Assembly (NCBI RefSeq): GCF_030463535.1
Contig: NC_132901.1
Location: 4,038,640 to 4,102,639 of the forward strand
Source of the DNA: Salminus brasiliensis
Taxonomy: Eukaryota; Chordata; Actinopteri; Characiformes; Bryconidae
Reading direction: 5' to 3'
DNA: 64,000 bases
Of this stretch, positions 12,601 through 27,600 are shown piece after piece. The notes beneath the pieces are model-generated. The model saw nothing but the letters and a program-made list of their open reading frames with translations, had not been told where the DNA came from and searched no databases. The position numbers and the translations under genes were made by a program. Each line of letters opens with the position of its first letter. Positions within the stretch are counted from its first letter, which is position 1.

Positions 12601-15600
12601 CCATATCCAATTACATATTAAGCATCATCTTTTAAATGATAAAAACATTTAGTGCTAGGAGAACGATAAATCAGACCATAAAAAAGCAGAGAGTAGTTAT
12701 AGTATATGAATAACGTAACTTATCTCAGAGGTAAAATGCTTCAAACCAGAATTTGGAAGTTAGATTTATGTTATGAATGTTAAAACATACAAACCATATT
12801 TCAGTTTCAGTATGAAACAGTGCAGCTGGCCTGAGATTTACCAGTAAGTTACCAGTTTAGTAAGCTACCCCTACTTACTGAATCTTGCATGTGAAATTGC
12901 TTTTGTAAACTCAACATGTCCCCTATTAATGTAGGAACATGCACTGGATGATGTGGTAGGATGATTTTTGCACCTCTCAGTGCATAATGTAAATTGTGTT
13001 ATACAAAAGAATGCAGACTAGCTATTTGGTTAGGACCTCACCTCAGCTGGGAGACGTAGGGCAGACACTGAAGAAAACTCCTCACTTCACTCTCTTCAAC
13101 TGACCAGCCTCTCAGCTCTACTGGTTTCTTCACTGTTTGGAGTTTCAACACTTCTAGGAGGAGGGAGCTCTTTCTCTTTGAGAGGTCTATGTTCCAGACT
13201 GCAGGAGCTGACTGGTAAACAATCTGTAATGCTGGAAGAACACTCATGCCTGTTTTAATCTCATAGTCCTTTAAATGTGAGTATAGATCCAGCAGAAAAT
13301 CTTCACCATCTACATACGACATCAGTTTCTCTACAGTTTTGTGAATATTCTTTTTCTGATGAACAGCTGCTTGCAGACATAGATCCAGCAGGAACGAATG
13401 CACTCTCTTTCTCCACTCACCAGTCTCACTCTGAGTGGATTTAAAACTGCATAACAGGAAACAATTCAGAAACACAAAAGCATGAGTATGGGTGATGGTT
13501 TGAACAAGACACAATATGCTTTAAATAATATAGATATTTTAGATTTCATAAGTTGAAACACGATACTTGTACAGTGCTGTTTAGTTTGATGTTTCACATC
13601 TAGTTATGCATGGCAAATTATCCTCTTTCAGGCACTTTTTAGCAAGAACAAGAGAAAAGGCAGCAACACTAAAGTTCAGCAGAAACTCTGTAGCTAGTCT
13701 TCTTGTGATAGTGATAGTTTCAAGGTCCAACAGTGAACGGATATGCCCTTTAGAGTCTTGGTGGCCTCCCTCACCAGTCTCCCTCGTGCATGGTCACTCA
13801 CATGTGTAAATCTAGGCCATAGAGTGCCATATTCCATTCAATTCCTAATGAATGGATGGATTTAAATGAACTACAGTGAATGTTTAAGGATTGGGAATTA
13901 TTTCCTTGTATTCATACCCTGAATTATACACAGCTGGAAGAGAGTCTCAGTCCACGTAAACAACTCACTGCTATCTACATACATATTCTTCTGAAACAAG
14001 ACCAGGCAAGCCCAGTGTTGCCTGACTGCCATCGGTATTTGTCACCTAAGCATCGCTGATATGCCATCAACGTTGGGTTGTAACGGTACATGTAAAAAAA
14101 AAAAAAGTAACTGTATTTCATTGCAGTTGCAATGAAACAGTAAGACATTTGATTTTGTTACATGACTTGGAAACTTTTACTGTCTATAAAAGGTATTCAC
14201 CCCCTGGGATATTGTCCCCTTTTATTGCTGTTATAAATGGAACCAAGGTAAATATAATATGCCTTTTTACTATAATTAACAAAAATGCTTTAATGTCAAA
14301 GTGAAACAGGTTACTACAAAGTAATGTAAATTAAATAAAATAAGTGACTCAAAGTCTTGGGGGCCTCTTTCACTAGTACTCCCTCCTTCTTTCATGGTCA
14401 CTCACGTGTAAATCTGCTCTAGAGTACACATTTACCAGTTTAATCTAAGAGAGTATATTCTTTTTATAGGCACAATATTTTTAGGTAAATGCTACATGAT
14501 GCTGCATTAAACGTACAATAAAAAAAGTTGTCTTTCTATATAAAATATGTATATATTTTTTTCTTACCTCAGCTGGGAGATGTAGGGCAGATACTGAAGG
14601 AACCTCCTCACTTCACTCTCTTCATCTGACCAACCTCTCAGCACTACTGGTTTCTTCACTGTTTGGAATTTCAGCACTTCTAGAAAGAGGGAGCTCTTTG
14701 TCTCTGAGAGGTCTATGTTCCAGACTGCAGGAGCTGACCGGTAAACTGGCTGTAATGCTGGAAGAACACTCCTGCCTGTTTTAGTCTCATACTTCTTCAT
14801 ATGTGAGAACAGATCCAGCAAGAAATCATCTACACCAGCATCTGCACATGACAGTTCTTCTATACTTTCAAAAGGATCTTCCTGAAGAAGAGTTGCTTGC
14901 AGGGACAGATTAAGTAGGAACGACTTTACTCTTTCTCTCCACTCGTCACTCTCACTCTGAGGAGATCTGAATCTAAAGAGACAGGAAGTGATCCAGAAAC
15001 ATAAGAAAGAAAGAAATACCATCAGTAGTGAAAGTACCTTTCCACACTTCTGTAACTACAACACAAATATTCAAACTTCATACTATATTCCAGTGTCTAA
15101 CTGTCTTTTAAAAAAGAAACATGAGCTATGCTAGAGTGTACAGCTGCAAAAAAATAACCCTTTGGAAGTCCCTGGATTACTGCATTAAAGCAATAACACA
15201 CCTTTTTTGTCAACACTTTGTCTAATTGTAAATTGCTGTACAACCAGGTCTTTAGCAATGCTTTTGTAGCCTTTTGCATTTCTACAAGCATTCTGAAAGT
15301 CGTTTGCATCATGCATTTTCACTACTAACCAATACGTCTAAGGAGTAGTGCAATCTGTTAGTGACCAAGCTTTGTGGGCCTTTATTTAATAGGCAAAACC
15401 CACATTTCCAATTTCATCTCCTTTCCTCACTTCAGTTCACTTACTTTCTTTAGCCTGCACTGTGGATGTTTAATCATTGTTTTTAATAAAAGACATGAAC
15501 AGTACAACTGTGTGTGTCTGTGTTACAAGTTTAGTTTCATTATATGTCTATAATTGTGACTTATATAGTGATCAGAAAATATTTTATTTGTAACCAGGGT

Positions 15601-18600
15601 GAAAATCCAAGTAATTACAAAGGCTTACTTACTTTGTTTTGCAACTGTATATTCACTATTTACATTTTGCATTTTAACACAATACAGACCATCTACCTTA
15701 GGAGGGACTATGACACTCAGTATAACAACCTGTAACTGAGCAAATCGGACTGTGATGTAAAACAAACTTTGTAGAATGATTTCTGTGTACCATTACACCC
15801 CTGTTGGTGACAATTAAAAAGAAATAAAGATTTTAAACCATTGGTTTATACGGTGAAGAACCAGTGTACCAGTGTTACCAAGTTGGAATGACTAATGCAA
15901 GGCTGTTAACTGCAATTGCATATATTACAGATAATATTGTCTGCTACAAATTGCTCAGTTTCTAACACAAATATATTTCCAGCATGCACTTATGCATATC
16001 ACAGCTGCAAAACACGCAGTGTGCAAGAAGCTGAAAATAAAGCATGCTACAGTTAAAAAAATACAATGAAAACATTAAAATGTATCAGCCATGAAAAGTC
16101 TTGATATTACAGTAAGACTTACCTCAGCTGGGATATGTAGGGCATACACTGAAGGAAACGCCTCACTACACCCTCTTCATCTGACCAGCCTCTCAACACT
16201 ACTGGTTTCTTCGATGTTTGGAGTTTCAGGACTTCTAGGAAGAGGGAGCTCTTACTCTTCTTAAGGTTAATGTTCCAGACTTCAGGAGCTGACTGGTAAA
16301 CTGGCTGTAATGCTGGAAGAACACTCCTGCCTGTTTCAGTCTCATACTTCTTCACATGTGAGAACAGATCCAGCAGGAACTCACACTGATCTGCGGTATT
16401 AGTATAATCATCATCTTCATCAAAAGGGAAGGTTGTGTAGGTGCACACAAATGTCAGCAGCTTGGTTAAACTCTGCCCTGTAGCTGAATCCCACTCTGCT
16501 GCTGCGGCAATCAGCTTCACCAAAAACCGGAGAAGTGTACTTTGTTGTCGACAGAACTCAAAACTGTTAGAAAACAGGAGCCAATTATTATTTCATGTCT
16601 GTAATAGAAGTGACTATTTTTCTCTGGACTACTTATTTGAACTGATAACCAGTGCTTTATTCCTCGTCTCAAGTGTCCCATTAAATCGAAAAGGGAGGAA
16701 TCTGGAACTACAAATAAAACACTTCAACCCTTCAAAGCATGTTTCGTCCGTTATATCATCTTCTAGAACTACCAATAAAACAATGATAGTGCAGTACAGT
16801 AATATATGTGGAGTACACTAAACACTCTTCTGTGTCCTGATACCAAACAGATAAATAACAGGCTACTTTATAAATCAGCCCAGAGGAAGAGGTTGGATCA
16901 GCTGACTTACACTCACGGTGTATAACAGCAATAAAGGAATTTTTTATTTATTTATTTATTTAAAAATATTTTTCTATCGCAATAAGACTCACCTCAGCTG
17001 GGAGATGTAGGGCAGACACTGAAGAAAAATCCTCACTACACTCTCTTCAACTGACCAGCCTCTCAGCTTTACTGGTTTCTTCACTGTTTGGAGTTTCAGC
17101 ACTTCTAGAAAGAGGGAGCTCTTTCTCTCTGAGAGGTTTATGTTCCAGACTGCAGGAACTGACTGGTAAACTGGCTGTAATGCTGGAAGAACACTCCTGC
17201 CTAGTTTCCACTCATAATCCCTCACATGGGAGTACAGATCCAGCAGAAAATCTTCTACATCAGCATGTGTGCATGATATTAGTTTCTCGACAGCTTGAAC
17301 AGATCCTATTTGATGGAGAGCAGCTTGTAGACACAGATCCAGCAGGAATGAATTCACTTTCTTTCTCCACTCATCATTCTCACTCTGTGGAGATTTGAAT
17401 CTGCAGAGACAGAAAGAGAATCAGAAATGCAACAGTAGATGCAGTGAAAATCTCTTCAGGAGCATCTAGAATTGTTCTAGATTACGTTTTCTATGTGTTC
17501 TAATGCCAACATCTCACATCTCATAAAACACTCATAATAAAATGCAAGAAGATCAGGAGACTACAGAAGGACCGCAATAAACAAGGAAGGACCACAAAAA
17601 ATAAAAAGTACCATTTATTTTCCATTTCTTATCTTAATCACAGCTAATTTGAAATGAAATGACTGCTCTAAGTATGCAGCACCATACATTCAGAAAGGAA
17701 AATGCTAGCATTTGTGTCCTATAAGCATATGCAGAATACCATTTTATATTGAGCACTGTCAGGCACATCTCTTAGAAAGACAGGATTTTGTGTAAACAAA
17801 GGCCTTTCTGGTTAGGACAGGACATACAGAGAAAGAAAACCTGCTGAGACACTTCTAATAACTAATGCAACACAGCTAACTGCAATCACATGTTTTTTTT
17901 AAATAAACATGGCAAACACACCAATAAGTATTAATTGCATGGCAACCCCACTTGGAAGTGCTGCAAGCATCTCTTACAGTGCTCTTCTAATGGAAAACAT
18001 ATCTGAAAATAAAACATCAAATCAAACACTCACTGAGATTTCATACATATAACACTTCATCATTAAACATATTTAAAATACAACACTCACCTCAGCTGGG
18101 AGATGTAGGGCAGACACTGAAGGAAACTCCTTATTTCATTCTCTTCATCTGACCAGCCTCTCAGCTCTACTGGTTTCTTCACTGTTTGGAGTTTCAGCAC
18201 TTCTAGGAAGAGGGGGATCTTTCTCTCTGAGAGGTCTATGATCCAGACTTCAGGAGCTGACTGGTAAACTGGCTGTAATGCTGGAAGAACACTCATGCCT
18301 GTTTCAGTCTCATAGTCCTTCACATGTGAGTACAGATCCAGCAGAAAAGCACACTGATCAACAGGATCACACTCATTTTCAAAAAAAGGGAATGTTGTGT
18401 AGGTGCATACAAAGGCAAGTGGCTTGGTAAAATTCTGCCCTGTAGCTGCATCCCACTCTACTGCTGCAGCAATCAGCTTCACCAGAAACTGCAGAACTGC
18501 ACTTTGTTGTCGACAATACATGAAACTGTTTGAACAGAGACAGATAAAAAAAGATTAAATCAAATGATCTACTAAACTTTACAATTTCTCTTTTAAAAAG

Positions 18601-21600
18601 TCAATACTGGCGCCAATCAGCATAGTCCTTACATTCCCTCAAGTGCCCCCCCTCCCCAAGGTCATGCTTCCGACCACTAAAATCCTGCAGCACTACCAAC
18701 TACACACAGGGATCTGTCCATAGAACACTAAACACTTCATTGTGCCCTGAAATCATCAGATAACTGACAGTCTTTACACTCACCTCAGCTGGGAGATGAA
18801 GGGCAGACACTGAAGGAAACTCCTCACTTCACTCTCTTCATCTGACCAGCCTCTCAGCACTACTGGTTTCTTTACTGATTGGAGTCTCAGCACTTCTAGG
18901 AGGAGGGAGCTCTTTCTCTCTGAGAGGTCTATAATCCAGACTGCAGGAGCTGACTGGTAAACTGACTGTAACAATGGAAGAACACTCCTGCCTGTTTCAG
19001 TCTCAAACTTCTTCACATGTGAGTACAGATCCAGCAGAAAAGCACACTGATCATCAGGATCACACTCATTTTCAAAAAAAGGGAATGTTGTGTAGGTGCA
19101 TACAAAGGCCAGTGGCATGGTGAAATTTTGCCCTGTAGCTGCATCCCACTCTACTGCTGCAGCAATCAGCTTCACCAGAAACTGCAGAACTGCACTTTGT
19201 TGTCGACAATACATGAAACTGTTTGAACAGAGACAGATAAAAAAAAGATTAAATCAAGTGATCTACTAAACTTTACAATTTCTCTTTTAAAAAGTCAATA
19301 CTGGTGCCAACCAGCATAGTCCTTACATTCCCTCAAGTGCCCCCCCTCCCCAAGATCATGTTTCCCACCAAAATCCTGCAGCACTACCAACTACACACAG
19401 AGATCTGTCCGTAGAACACTAAACACTTCATTGTGCCCTGAAATCATCAGATAACTGACAGTCTTTATACTCACCTCAGCTGGGAGATGAAGGGAAGACA
19501 CTGAAGAAAACTCCTCACTTCACTCTCTTCATCTGACCAGCCTCTCAGCACTACTGGTTTCTTCACTGTTTGGAGTTTCAGCACTTCTAGGAGGAGGGAG
19601 CTCTTTCTCTCTGAGAGGTCTATGATCCAGACTGCAGGAGCTGACTGGTAAACTGGCTGTAATGCTGGAAGAACACTCCTGCCTGTTTCAGTCTCATACT
19701 TCTTCACATGTGAGTACAGATCCAACAGGAAATCTCCTTTTTTACCACAGGCACATGACATCAACTCCTCAACAGTGGTGTGAATATTTGCGTTCTGATG
19801 AAGAGCTGCCTGCAGACACAGATCCAGTAGGAATGAATTCACTCTCTTTCTCCACTGAACACTGTCACTATGTGGAGATGTGAAACTGCAGAGAGAGGAA
19901 ACAAGTGAGAGTATGTAATAATAAGAGTACAAACAAAATACAACATTTGAAGACATTTCATGATACACGATATGCCTCATCAAAACATTGTTAAGAACTA
20001 TGCACTGAATGATGCTCATTCAATGTTCATTCACACACTGCACTGCACTAAATTTAGTTAAGCTCAACTTTGTAATAAAGCCTACAACTGATTAATGATA
20101 TTTAAAGATCCAGCATACGTTTTTAAATTTCTGTGGAAAATACATTTTAGCTGAGAATTTTATGCATTTTAATAAACGTCCAAACATTTTACGTTAAAAT
20201 GTTTTACAAACATTTAAAATTAGTGTTTTTATACTTTCATTTAGCTGTATGGGTGTGAACCATATCCAATTACATATTAAGCATCATCTTTTAAATGATA
20301 AAAACATTTAGTGCTAGGAGAACGATAAATCAGACCATAAAAAAGCAGAGAGTAGTTATAGTATATGAATAACGTAATATATCTCAGAGGTAAAATGCTT
20401 CGAACCAGAATTTGGAAGTTAGATTTATGTTATGAATGTTAAAACATACAAACCATATTTCAGTTTCAATATGAAACAGTGCAGCTGGCCTGAGATTTAC
20501 CAGTAAGTTACCAGTTTAGTAAGCGACCCCTACTTACTGAATCTTGCATGTGAAATTGCTTTTGTAAACTCAACATGTCCCCTATTAATGTAGGAACATG
20601 CACTGAATGATGTGGTAGGATGATTCAGTGCATAATGTAAATTGTGTTATACAAAAGAATGCAGACTAGCTATTTGGTTAGGACCTCACCTCAGCTGGGA
20701 GACGTAGGGCAGACACTGAAGGAAACTCCTCACTTCACTCTCTTCAACTGACCAGCCTCTCAACTCTACTGGTTTCTTCACTGTTTGGAGTTTCAGCACT
20801 TCTAGGAGGAGGGAGCTCTTTCTCTTTGAGAGGTCTATGTTCCAGACTGCAGGAGCTGACTGGTAAACAGGCTGTAATGCTGGAAGAACACTCCTGCCTG
20901 TTTGAATCTCATAGTCCTTTAAATGTGAGTATAGATCCAGCAGAAAATCTTCACCATCTACATACGACATCAGTTTCTCTACAGTTTTGTGAATATTCTT
21001 TTTCTGATGAACAGCTGCTTGCAGACATAGATCCAGCAGGAACGAATGCACTCTCTTTCTCCACTCACCAGTCTCACTCTGAGTGGATTTAAAACTGCAT
21101 AACAGGAAACAATTCAGAAACACAAAAGCATGAGTATGGGTGATGGTTTGAACAAGACACAATATGCTTTAAATAATATAGATATTTTAGATTTGATAAG
21201 TTGAAACACGATACTTATACAGTGCTGTTTAGTTTGATGTTTCACATCTAGTTATGCATGGCAAATTATCCTCTTTCAGGCACTTTTTAGCAAGAACAAG
21301 AGAAAAGGCAGCAACACTAAAGTTCAGCAGAAACTCTGTAGCAAGTCTTCTTGTGATAGTGATAGTTTCAAGGTCCAACAGTGAACGGATATGCCCTTTA
21401 GAGTCTTGGTGGCCTCCCTCACCAGTCTCCCTCGTGCATGGTCACTCACATGTGTAAATCTAGGCCATAGAGTGCCATATTCCATTCAATTCCTAATGAA
21501 TGGATGGATTTAAATGAACTAGAGTGAATGTTTAGTGATTGCGAATTATTTCCTTGTATTCATCCTCTGAATTATACACAACTGGAAGAGAGTCTCAGTC

Positions 21601-24600
21601 CACGTAAACAACTCACTGCTATCTACATACATATACTTCTGAAACAAGACCAGGCAAGCCCAGTGTTGCCTGACTGCCATCGGTATTTGTCACCTAAGCA
21701 TCGCTGATATGCCATTAACGTTGGGTTGTAACGGTACATGTAAAAAAAAAAGTAACTGTATTTCGTTGCAGTTGCAATGAAACAGTAAGACATTTGATTT
21801 TGTTACATGACTTGGAAACTTTTACTGTCTATAAAAGGTATTCACCCCCTGGGATATGGTCCCCTTTTATTGCTTTTATAAATGGAACCAAGGTAAATAT
21901 AATATGCCTTTTTACTATAATTAACAAAAATGCTTTAATGTCAAAGTGAAACAGGTTACTACAAAAGTAATGTAAATTAAATAAAATAAGTGACTCAAAG
22001 TCTTGGGGGCCTCTTTCACTAGTACTCCCTCCTTCTTTCATGGTCACTCACATGTGTAAATCTGCTCTAGATTACACATTTACCAGTTTAATCTAAGAGA
22101 GTATATTTTACTTTTTATAGGCACAATATTTTTAGGTAAATGCTACATGATGCTGCATTAAACATACAATAAAAAAGTTGTCTTTCTATATAAAATATGT
22201 ATATATTTTTTTACCTCAGCTGGGAGATGTAGGGCAGATACTGAAGGAACCTCCTCACTTCACTCTCTTCATCTGACCAACCTCTCAGCACTACTGGTTT
22301 CTTCACTGTTTGGAATTTCAGGACTTCTAGGAGGAGGGAGCTCTTTTTCTCTGAGAGGTCTATGTTCCAGACTGCAGGAGCTGACCGGTAAACTGGCTGT
22401 AATGCTGGAAGAACACTCCTGCCTGTTTTAGTCTCATACTTCTTCATGTGTGAGAACAGATCCAGCAAGAAATCATCTACACCAGCATCTGCACATGACA
22501 GTTCTTCTATACTTTCAAAAGGATCTTCCTGAAGAAGAGTTGCTTGCAGGGACAGATTAAGTAGGAACGACTTTACTCTTTCTCTCCACTCGTCACTCTC
22601 ACTCTGAGGAGATCTGAATCTAAAGAGACAGGAAGTGATCCAGAAACATAAGAAAGAATGAAATACCATCAGTAGTGAAAGTACCTATCCACACTTCTGT
22701 TACTACAACACAAATATTCAAACTTCATACTATATTCCAGTGTCTAACTGTCTTTTAAAAAGAAACATGAGCTATGCTAGAGTGTACAAAAAAGTGTGCT
22801 GCAAAAAAAATAACCCTTTGGAAGTCCCTGGATTACTGCATTAAAGCAATACCACACCTTTTTTGTCGACACTTTGTCTAATTGTAAATTGCTGTACAAC
22901 CAGGTTTTGAGCAATGCTTTTGTAGCCTTTTGCATTTCTACAAGCATTCTGAAAGTCGTTTGCATCATGCATTTTCACTACTAACCAATACTTCTAAGGA
23001 GTAGTGCAATCTGTTAGTGACCAAGCTTTGTGGGCCTTTATTTAATAGGCAAACCCCACATTTCCAATTCCATCTCCTTTCCTCACTTCAGTTCACTTAC
23101 TTTCTCTAGCCTGCACTGTGGATGTTTAATCATTGTTTTTAATAAAAGACATGAACAGTACAACTGTGTGTGTCTGTGTTACAAGTTTAGTTTCATTATA
23201 TGTCTATAATTGTGACTTATATAGTGATCAGAAAATATTTTATTTGTAACCAGGGTGAAAATCCAAGTAATTACAAAGGCTTACTTACTTTGTTTTGCAA
23301 CTGTATATTCACTATTTACATTTTGCATTTTAACACAATACAGACCATCTACCTTAAGAGGGACTATGACACTCAGTATAACAACCTGTATACTGCAAAT
23401 CGGACCGTGATGTAAAACAAACTTTGTACAATGATTTCTGTGTACCATTACACCCTTGTTGGTGACAATTAAAAATAAATAAAGATTTTAAACCATTGGT
23501 TTATACGGTGAAGAACCAGTGTACCAGTGTTACCAAGTTGGAATGACTAATGCAAGGCTGCTAACTGCAATTGCATATATTACAGATAATATTGTCTGCT
23601 ACAAATTGCTCAGTTTCTAACACAAATATATTTCCAGCATGCACTTATGCATATCACAGCTGCAAAACACGCAGTGTGCAAGAAGCTGAAAATAAAGCAT
23701 GCTACAGTTAAAAAAATACAATGAAAACATTAAAATGTATCAGCCATGAAAAGTCTTGATATTACAGTAAGACTTACCTCAGCTGGGATATGTAGGGCAT
23801 ACACTGAAGGAAACGCCTCACTACACCCTCTTCATCTGACCAGCCTCTCAACACTACTGGTTTCTTCGATGTTTGGAGTTTCAGGACTTCTAGGAAGAGG
23901 GAGCTCTTACTCTTCTTAAGGTTAATGTTCCAGACTTCAGGAGCTGACTGGTAAACTGGCTGTAATGCTGGAAGAACACTCCTGCCTGTTTCAGTCTCAT
24001 ACTTCTTCACATGTGAGAACAGATCCAGCAGGAACTCACACTGATCTGCGGTATTAGTATAATCATCATCTTCATCAAAAGGGAAGGTTGTGTAGGTGCA
24101 CACAAATGTCAGCAGCTTGGTTAAACTCTGCCCTGTAGCTGAATCCCACTCTGCTGCTGCGGCAATCAGCTTCACCAAAAACCGGAGAAGTGTACTTTGT
24201 TGTCGACAGAACTCAAAACTGTTAGAAAACAGGAGCCAATTATTATTTCATGTCTGTAATAGAAGTGACTATTTTTCTCTGGACTACTTATTTGAACTGA
24301 TAACCAGTGCTTTATTCCTCGTCTCAAGTGTCCCATTAAATCGAAAAGGGAAGAATCTGGAACTACAAATAAAACACTTCAACCCTTCAAAGCATGTTTC
24401 GTCCGTTATATCATCTTCTAGAACTACCAATAAAACAATGATAGTGCAGTACAGTAATATATGTGGAGTACACTAAACACTCTTCTGTGTCCTGATACCA
24501 AACAGATAAATAACAGGCTACTTTATAAATCAGCCCAGAGGAAGAGGTTGGATCAGCTGACTTACACTCACGGTGTATAACAGCAATAAAGGAATTTTTT

Positions 24601-27600
24601 TTTTATTTATTTATTTAAAAATATTTTTCTATCGCAGTAAGACTCACCTCAGCTGGGAGATGTAGGGCAGACACTGAAGAAAAATCCTCACTACACTCTC
24701 TTCAACTGACCAGCCTCTCAGCTTTACTGGTTTCTTCACTGTTTGGAGTTTCAGCACTTCTAGAAAGAGGGAGCTCTTTCTCTCTGAGAGGTTTATGTTC
24801 CAGACTGCAGGAACTGACTGGTAAACTGGCTGTAATGCTGGAAGAACACTCCTGCCTAGTTTCCACTCATAATCCCTCACATGGGAGTACAGATCCAGCA
24901 GAAAATCTTCTACATCAGCATGTGTGCATGATATTAGTTTCTCGACAGCTTGAACAGGTCCTATTTGATGGAGAGCAGCTTGTAGACACAGATCCAGCAG
25001 GAATGAATTCACTTTCTTTCTCCACTCATCATTCTCACTCTGTGGAGATTTGAATCTGCAGAGACAGAAAGAGAATCAGAAATGCAACAGTAGATGCAGT
25101 CAAAATCTCTTCAGGAGCATCTAGAATTGTTCTAGATTAGGTTTTTTTATGTGTTCTAATGCCAACATCTCACATCTCATAAAACACTCATAATAAAATG
25201 CAAGAAGATCAGGAGACTACAGAAGGACCGCAATAAACAAGGAAGGACCACAAAAAATAAAAAGTACCATTTATTTTCCATTTCCTATCTTAATCACAGC
25301 TAATTTGAAATGAAATGACTGCTCTAAGTATGCAGCACCATACATTCAGAAAGGAAAATGCTAGCATTGGTGTCCTATAAGCATATGCAGAATACCATTT
25401 TATATTGAGCACTGTCAGGCACATCTCTTAGAAAGACAGGATTTTGTGTAAACAAAGGCCTTTCTGGTTAGGACAGGACATACAGAGAAAGAAAACCTGC
25501 TGAGACACTTCTAATAACTAATGCAATACAGCTAACTGCAATCACACGTTTTTTAAATAAACATGGCAAACACACCAATAAGTATTAATTGCATGGCAAC
25601 CCCACTTGGAAGTGCTGCAAGCATCTCTTACAGTGCTCTTCTAATGGAAAACATATCTGAAAATAAAACATCAAATCAAACACTCACTGAGATTTCATAC
25701 ATATAACACTTCATCATTAAACATATTTAAAATACAACACTAACCTCAGCTGGGAGATGTAGGGCAGACACTGAAGGAAACTCCTCATTTCATTCTCTTC
25801 ATCTGACCAGCCTCTCAGCTCTACTGGTTTCTTCACTGTTTGGAGTTTCAGCACTTCTAGGAAGAGGGGGATCTTTCTCTCTGAGAGGTCTATGATCCAG
25901 ACTTCAGGAGCTGACTGGTAAACTGGCTGTAATGCTGGAAGAACACTCCTGCCTGTTTCAGTCTCATAGTCCTTCACATGTGAGTACAGATCCAGCAGAA
26001 AAGCACACTGATCAACAGGATTACACTCATTTTCAAAAAAAGGGAATGTTGTGTAGGTGCATACAAAGGCAAGTGGCTTGGTAAAATTCTGCCCTGTAGC
26101 TGCATCCCACTCTACTGCTGCAGCAATCAGCTTCACCAGAAACTGCAGAATTGCACTTTGTTGTCGACAATACATGAAACTGTTTGAACAGAGACAGATA
26201 CAAAAAATTAAATCAAATGATCTACTAAACTTTACAATTTCTCTTTTAAAAAGTCAATACTGGCGCCAATCAGCATAGTCCTTACATTCCCTCAAGTGCC
26301 CCCCCTCCCCAAGATCATGCTTCCGACCACTAAAATCCTGCAGCACTACCAACTACACACAGGGATCTGTCCGTAGAACACTAGACACTTCATTGTGCCC
26401 TGAAATCATCAGATAACTGACAGTCTTTACACTCACCTCAGCTGGGAGATGAAGGGAAGACACTGAAGAAAACTCCTCACTTCACTCTCTTCATCTGAGC
26501 AGCCTCTCAGCACTACTGGTTTCTTTACTGATTGGAGTCTCAGCACATCTAGGAGGAGGGAGCTCTTTCTCTTTCTAAGGTCTATAATCCAGACTGCAGG
26601 AGCAGACTGGTAAACTGGCTGTAATGCTGGAAGAACACTCCTGCCTGTTTCAGTCTCATAGTCCTTCACATGTGAGAACAGATCCAGCAGAAAAGCACAC
26701 TGATCAACAGGATCACACTCATTTTCAAAAAAAGGGAAGGTTGTGTAGGTGCAAACAAATGCCAGTGGCTTAGTGAAACTCTGCCCTGTAGCTGCATCCC
26801 ATTCTACTGCTGCAGCAATCAGCTTCACCAGAAACTGCAGAACTGCACTTTGTTGTCGACAATACATGAAACTGTTTGAACAGAAACAGATAAAAAAAGA
26901 TTAAATCAAGTGATCTACTAAACTTTACAATTTCTCTTTTAAAAAGTCAATACTGACGCCAATCAGCATAGTCCTTACCTTCCCTCAAGTGCCCCCCCTC
27001 CCCAAGGTCATGCTTCTCACCACTAAAATCCTGCAGCACTACCAACTGCACACAGGGATCTGTCCGTAGAACACTAGACACTTTATTGTGCCCTAAAATC
27101 ATCAGATAACTGACAGTCTTTATACTCACCTCAGCTGGGAGATGAAGGGAAGACACTGAAGGAAACTCATCACTTCACTCTCTTCATCTGACCAGCCTCT
27201 CAGCACTACTGGTTTCTTTACTGATTGGAGTCTCAGCACTTCTAGGAGGAGGGAGCTCTTTCTCTCTGAGAGGTCTATGATCCAGACTTTAGGAGCTGAC
27301 TGGTAAACTGGCTGTAATGCTGGAAGAACACTCCTGCCTGTTTCAGTCTCATACTTCTTCACATGTGAGTACAGATCCAACAGGAAATCTCCTTTTTTAC
27401 CACAGGCACATGACATCAACTCCTCAACAGTGGTGTGAATATTTGCGTTCTGATGAAGAGCTGCCTGCAGACACAGATCCAGTAGGAATGAATTCACTCT
27501 CTTTCTCCACTGAACACTGTCACTATGTGGAGATGTGAAACTGCAGAGAGAGGAAACAAGTGAGAATATATAATAATAAGAGTAAAAACAAAATACAACA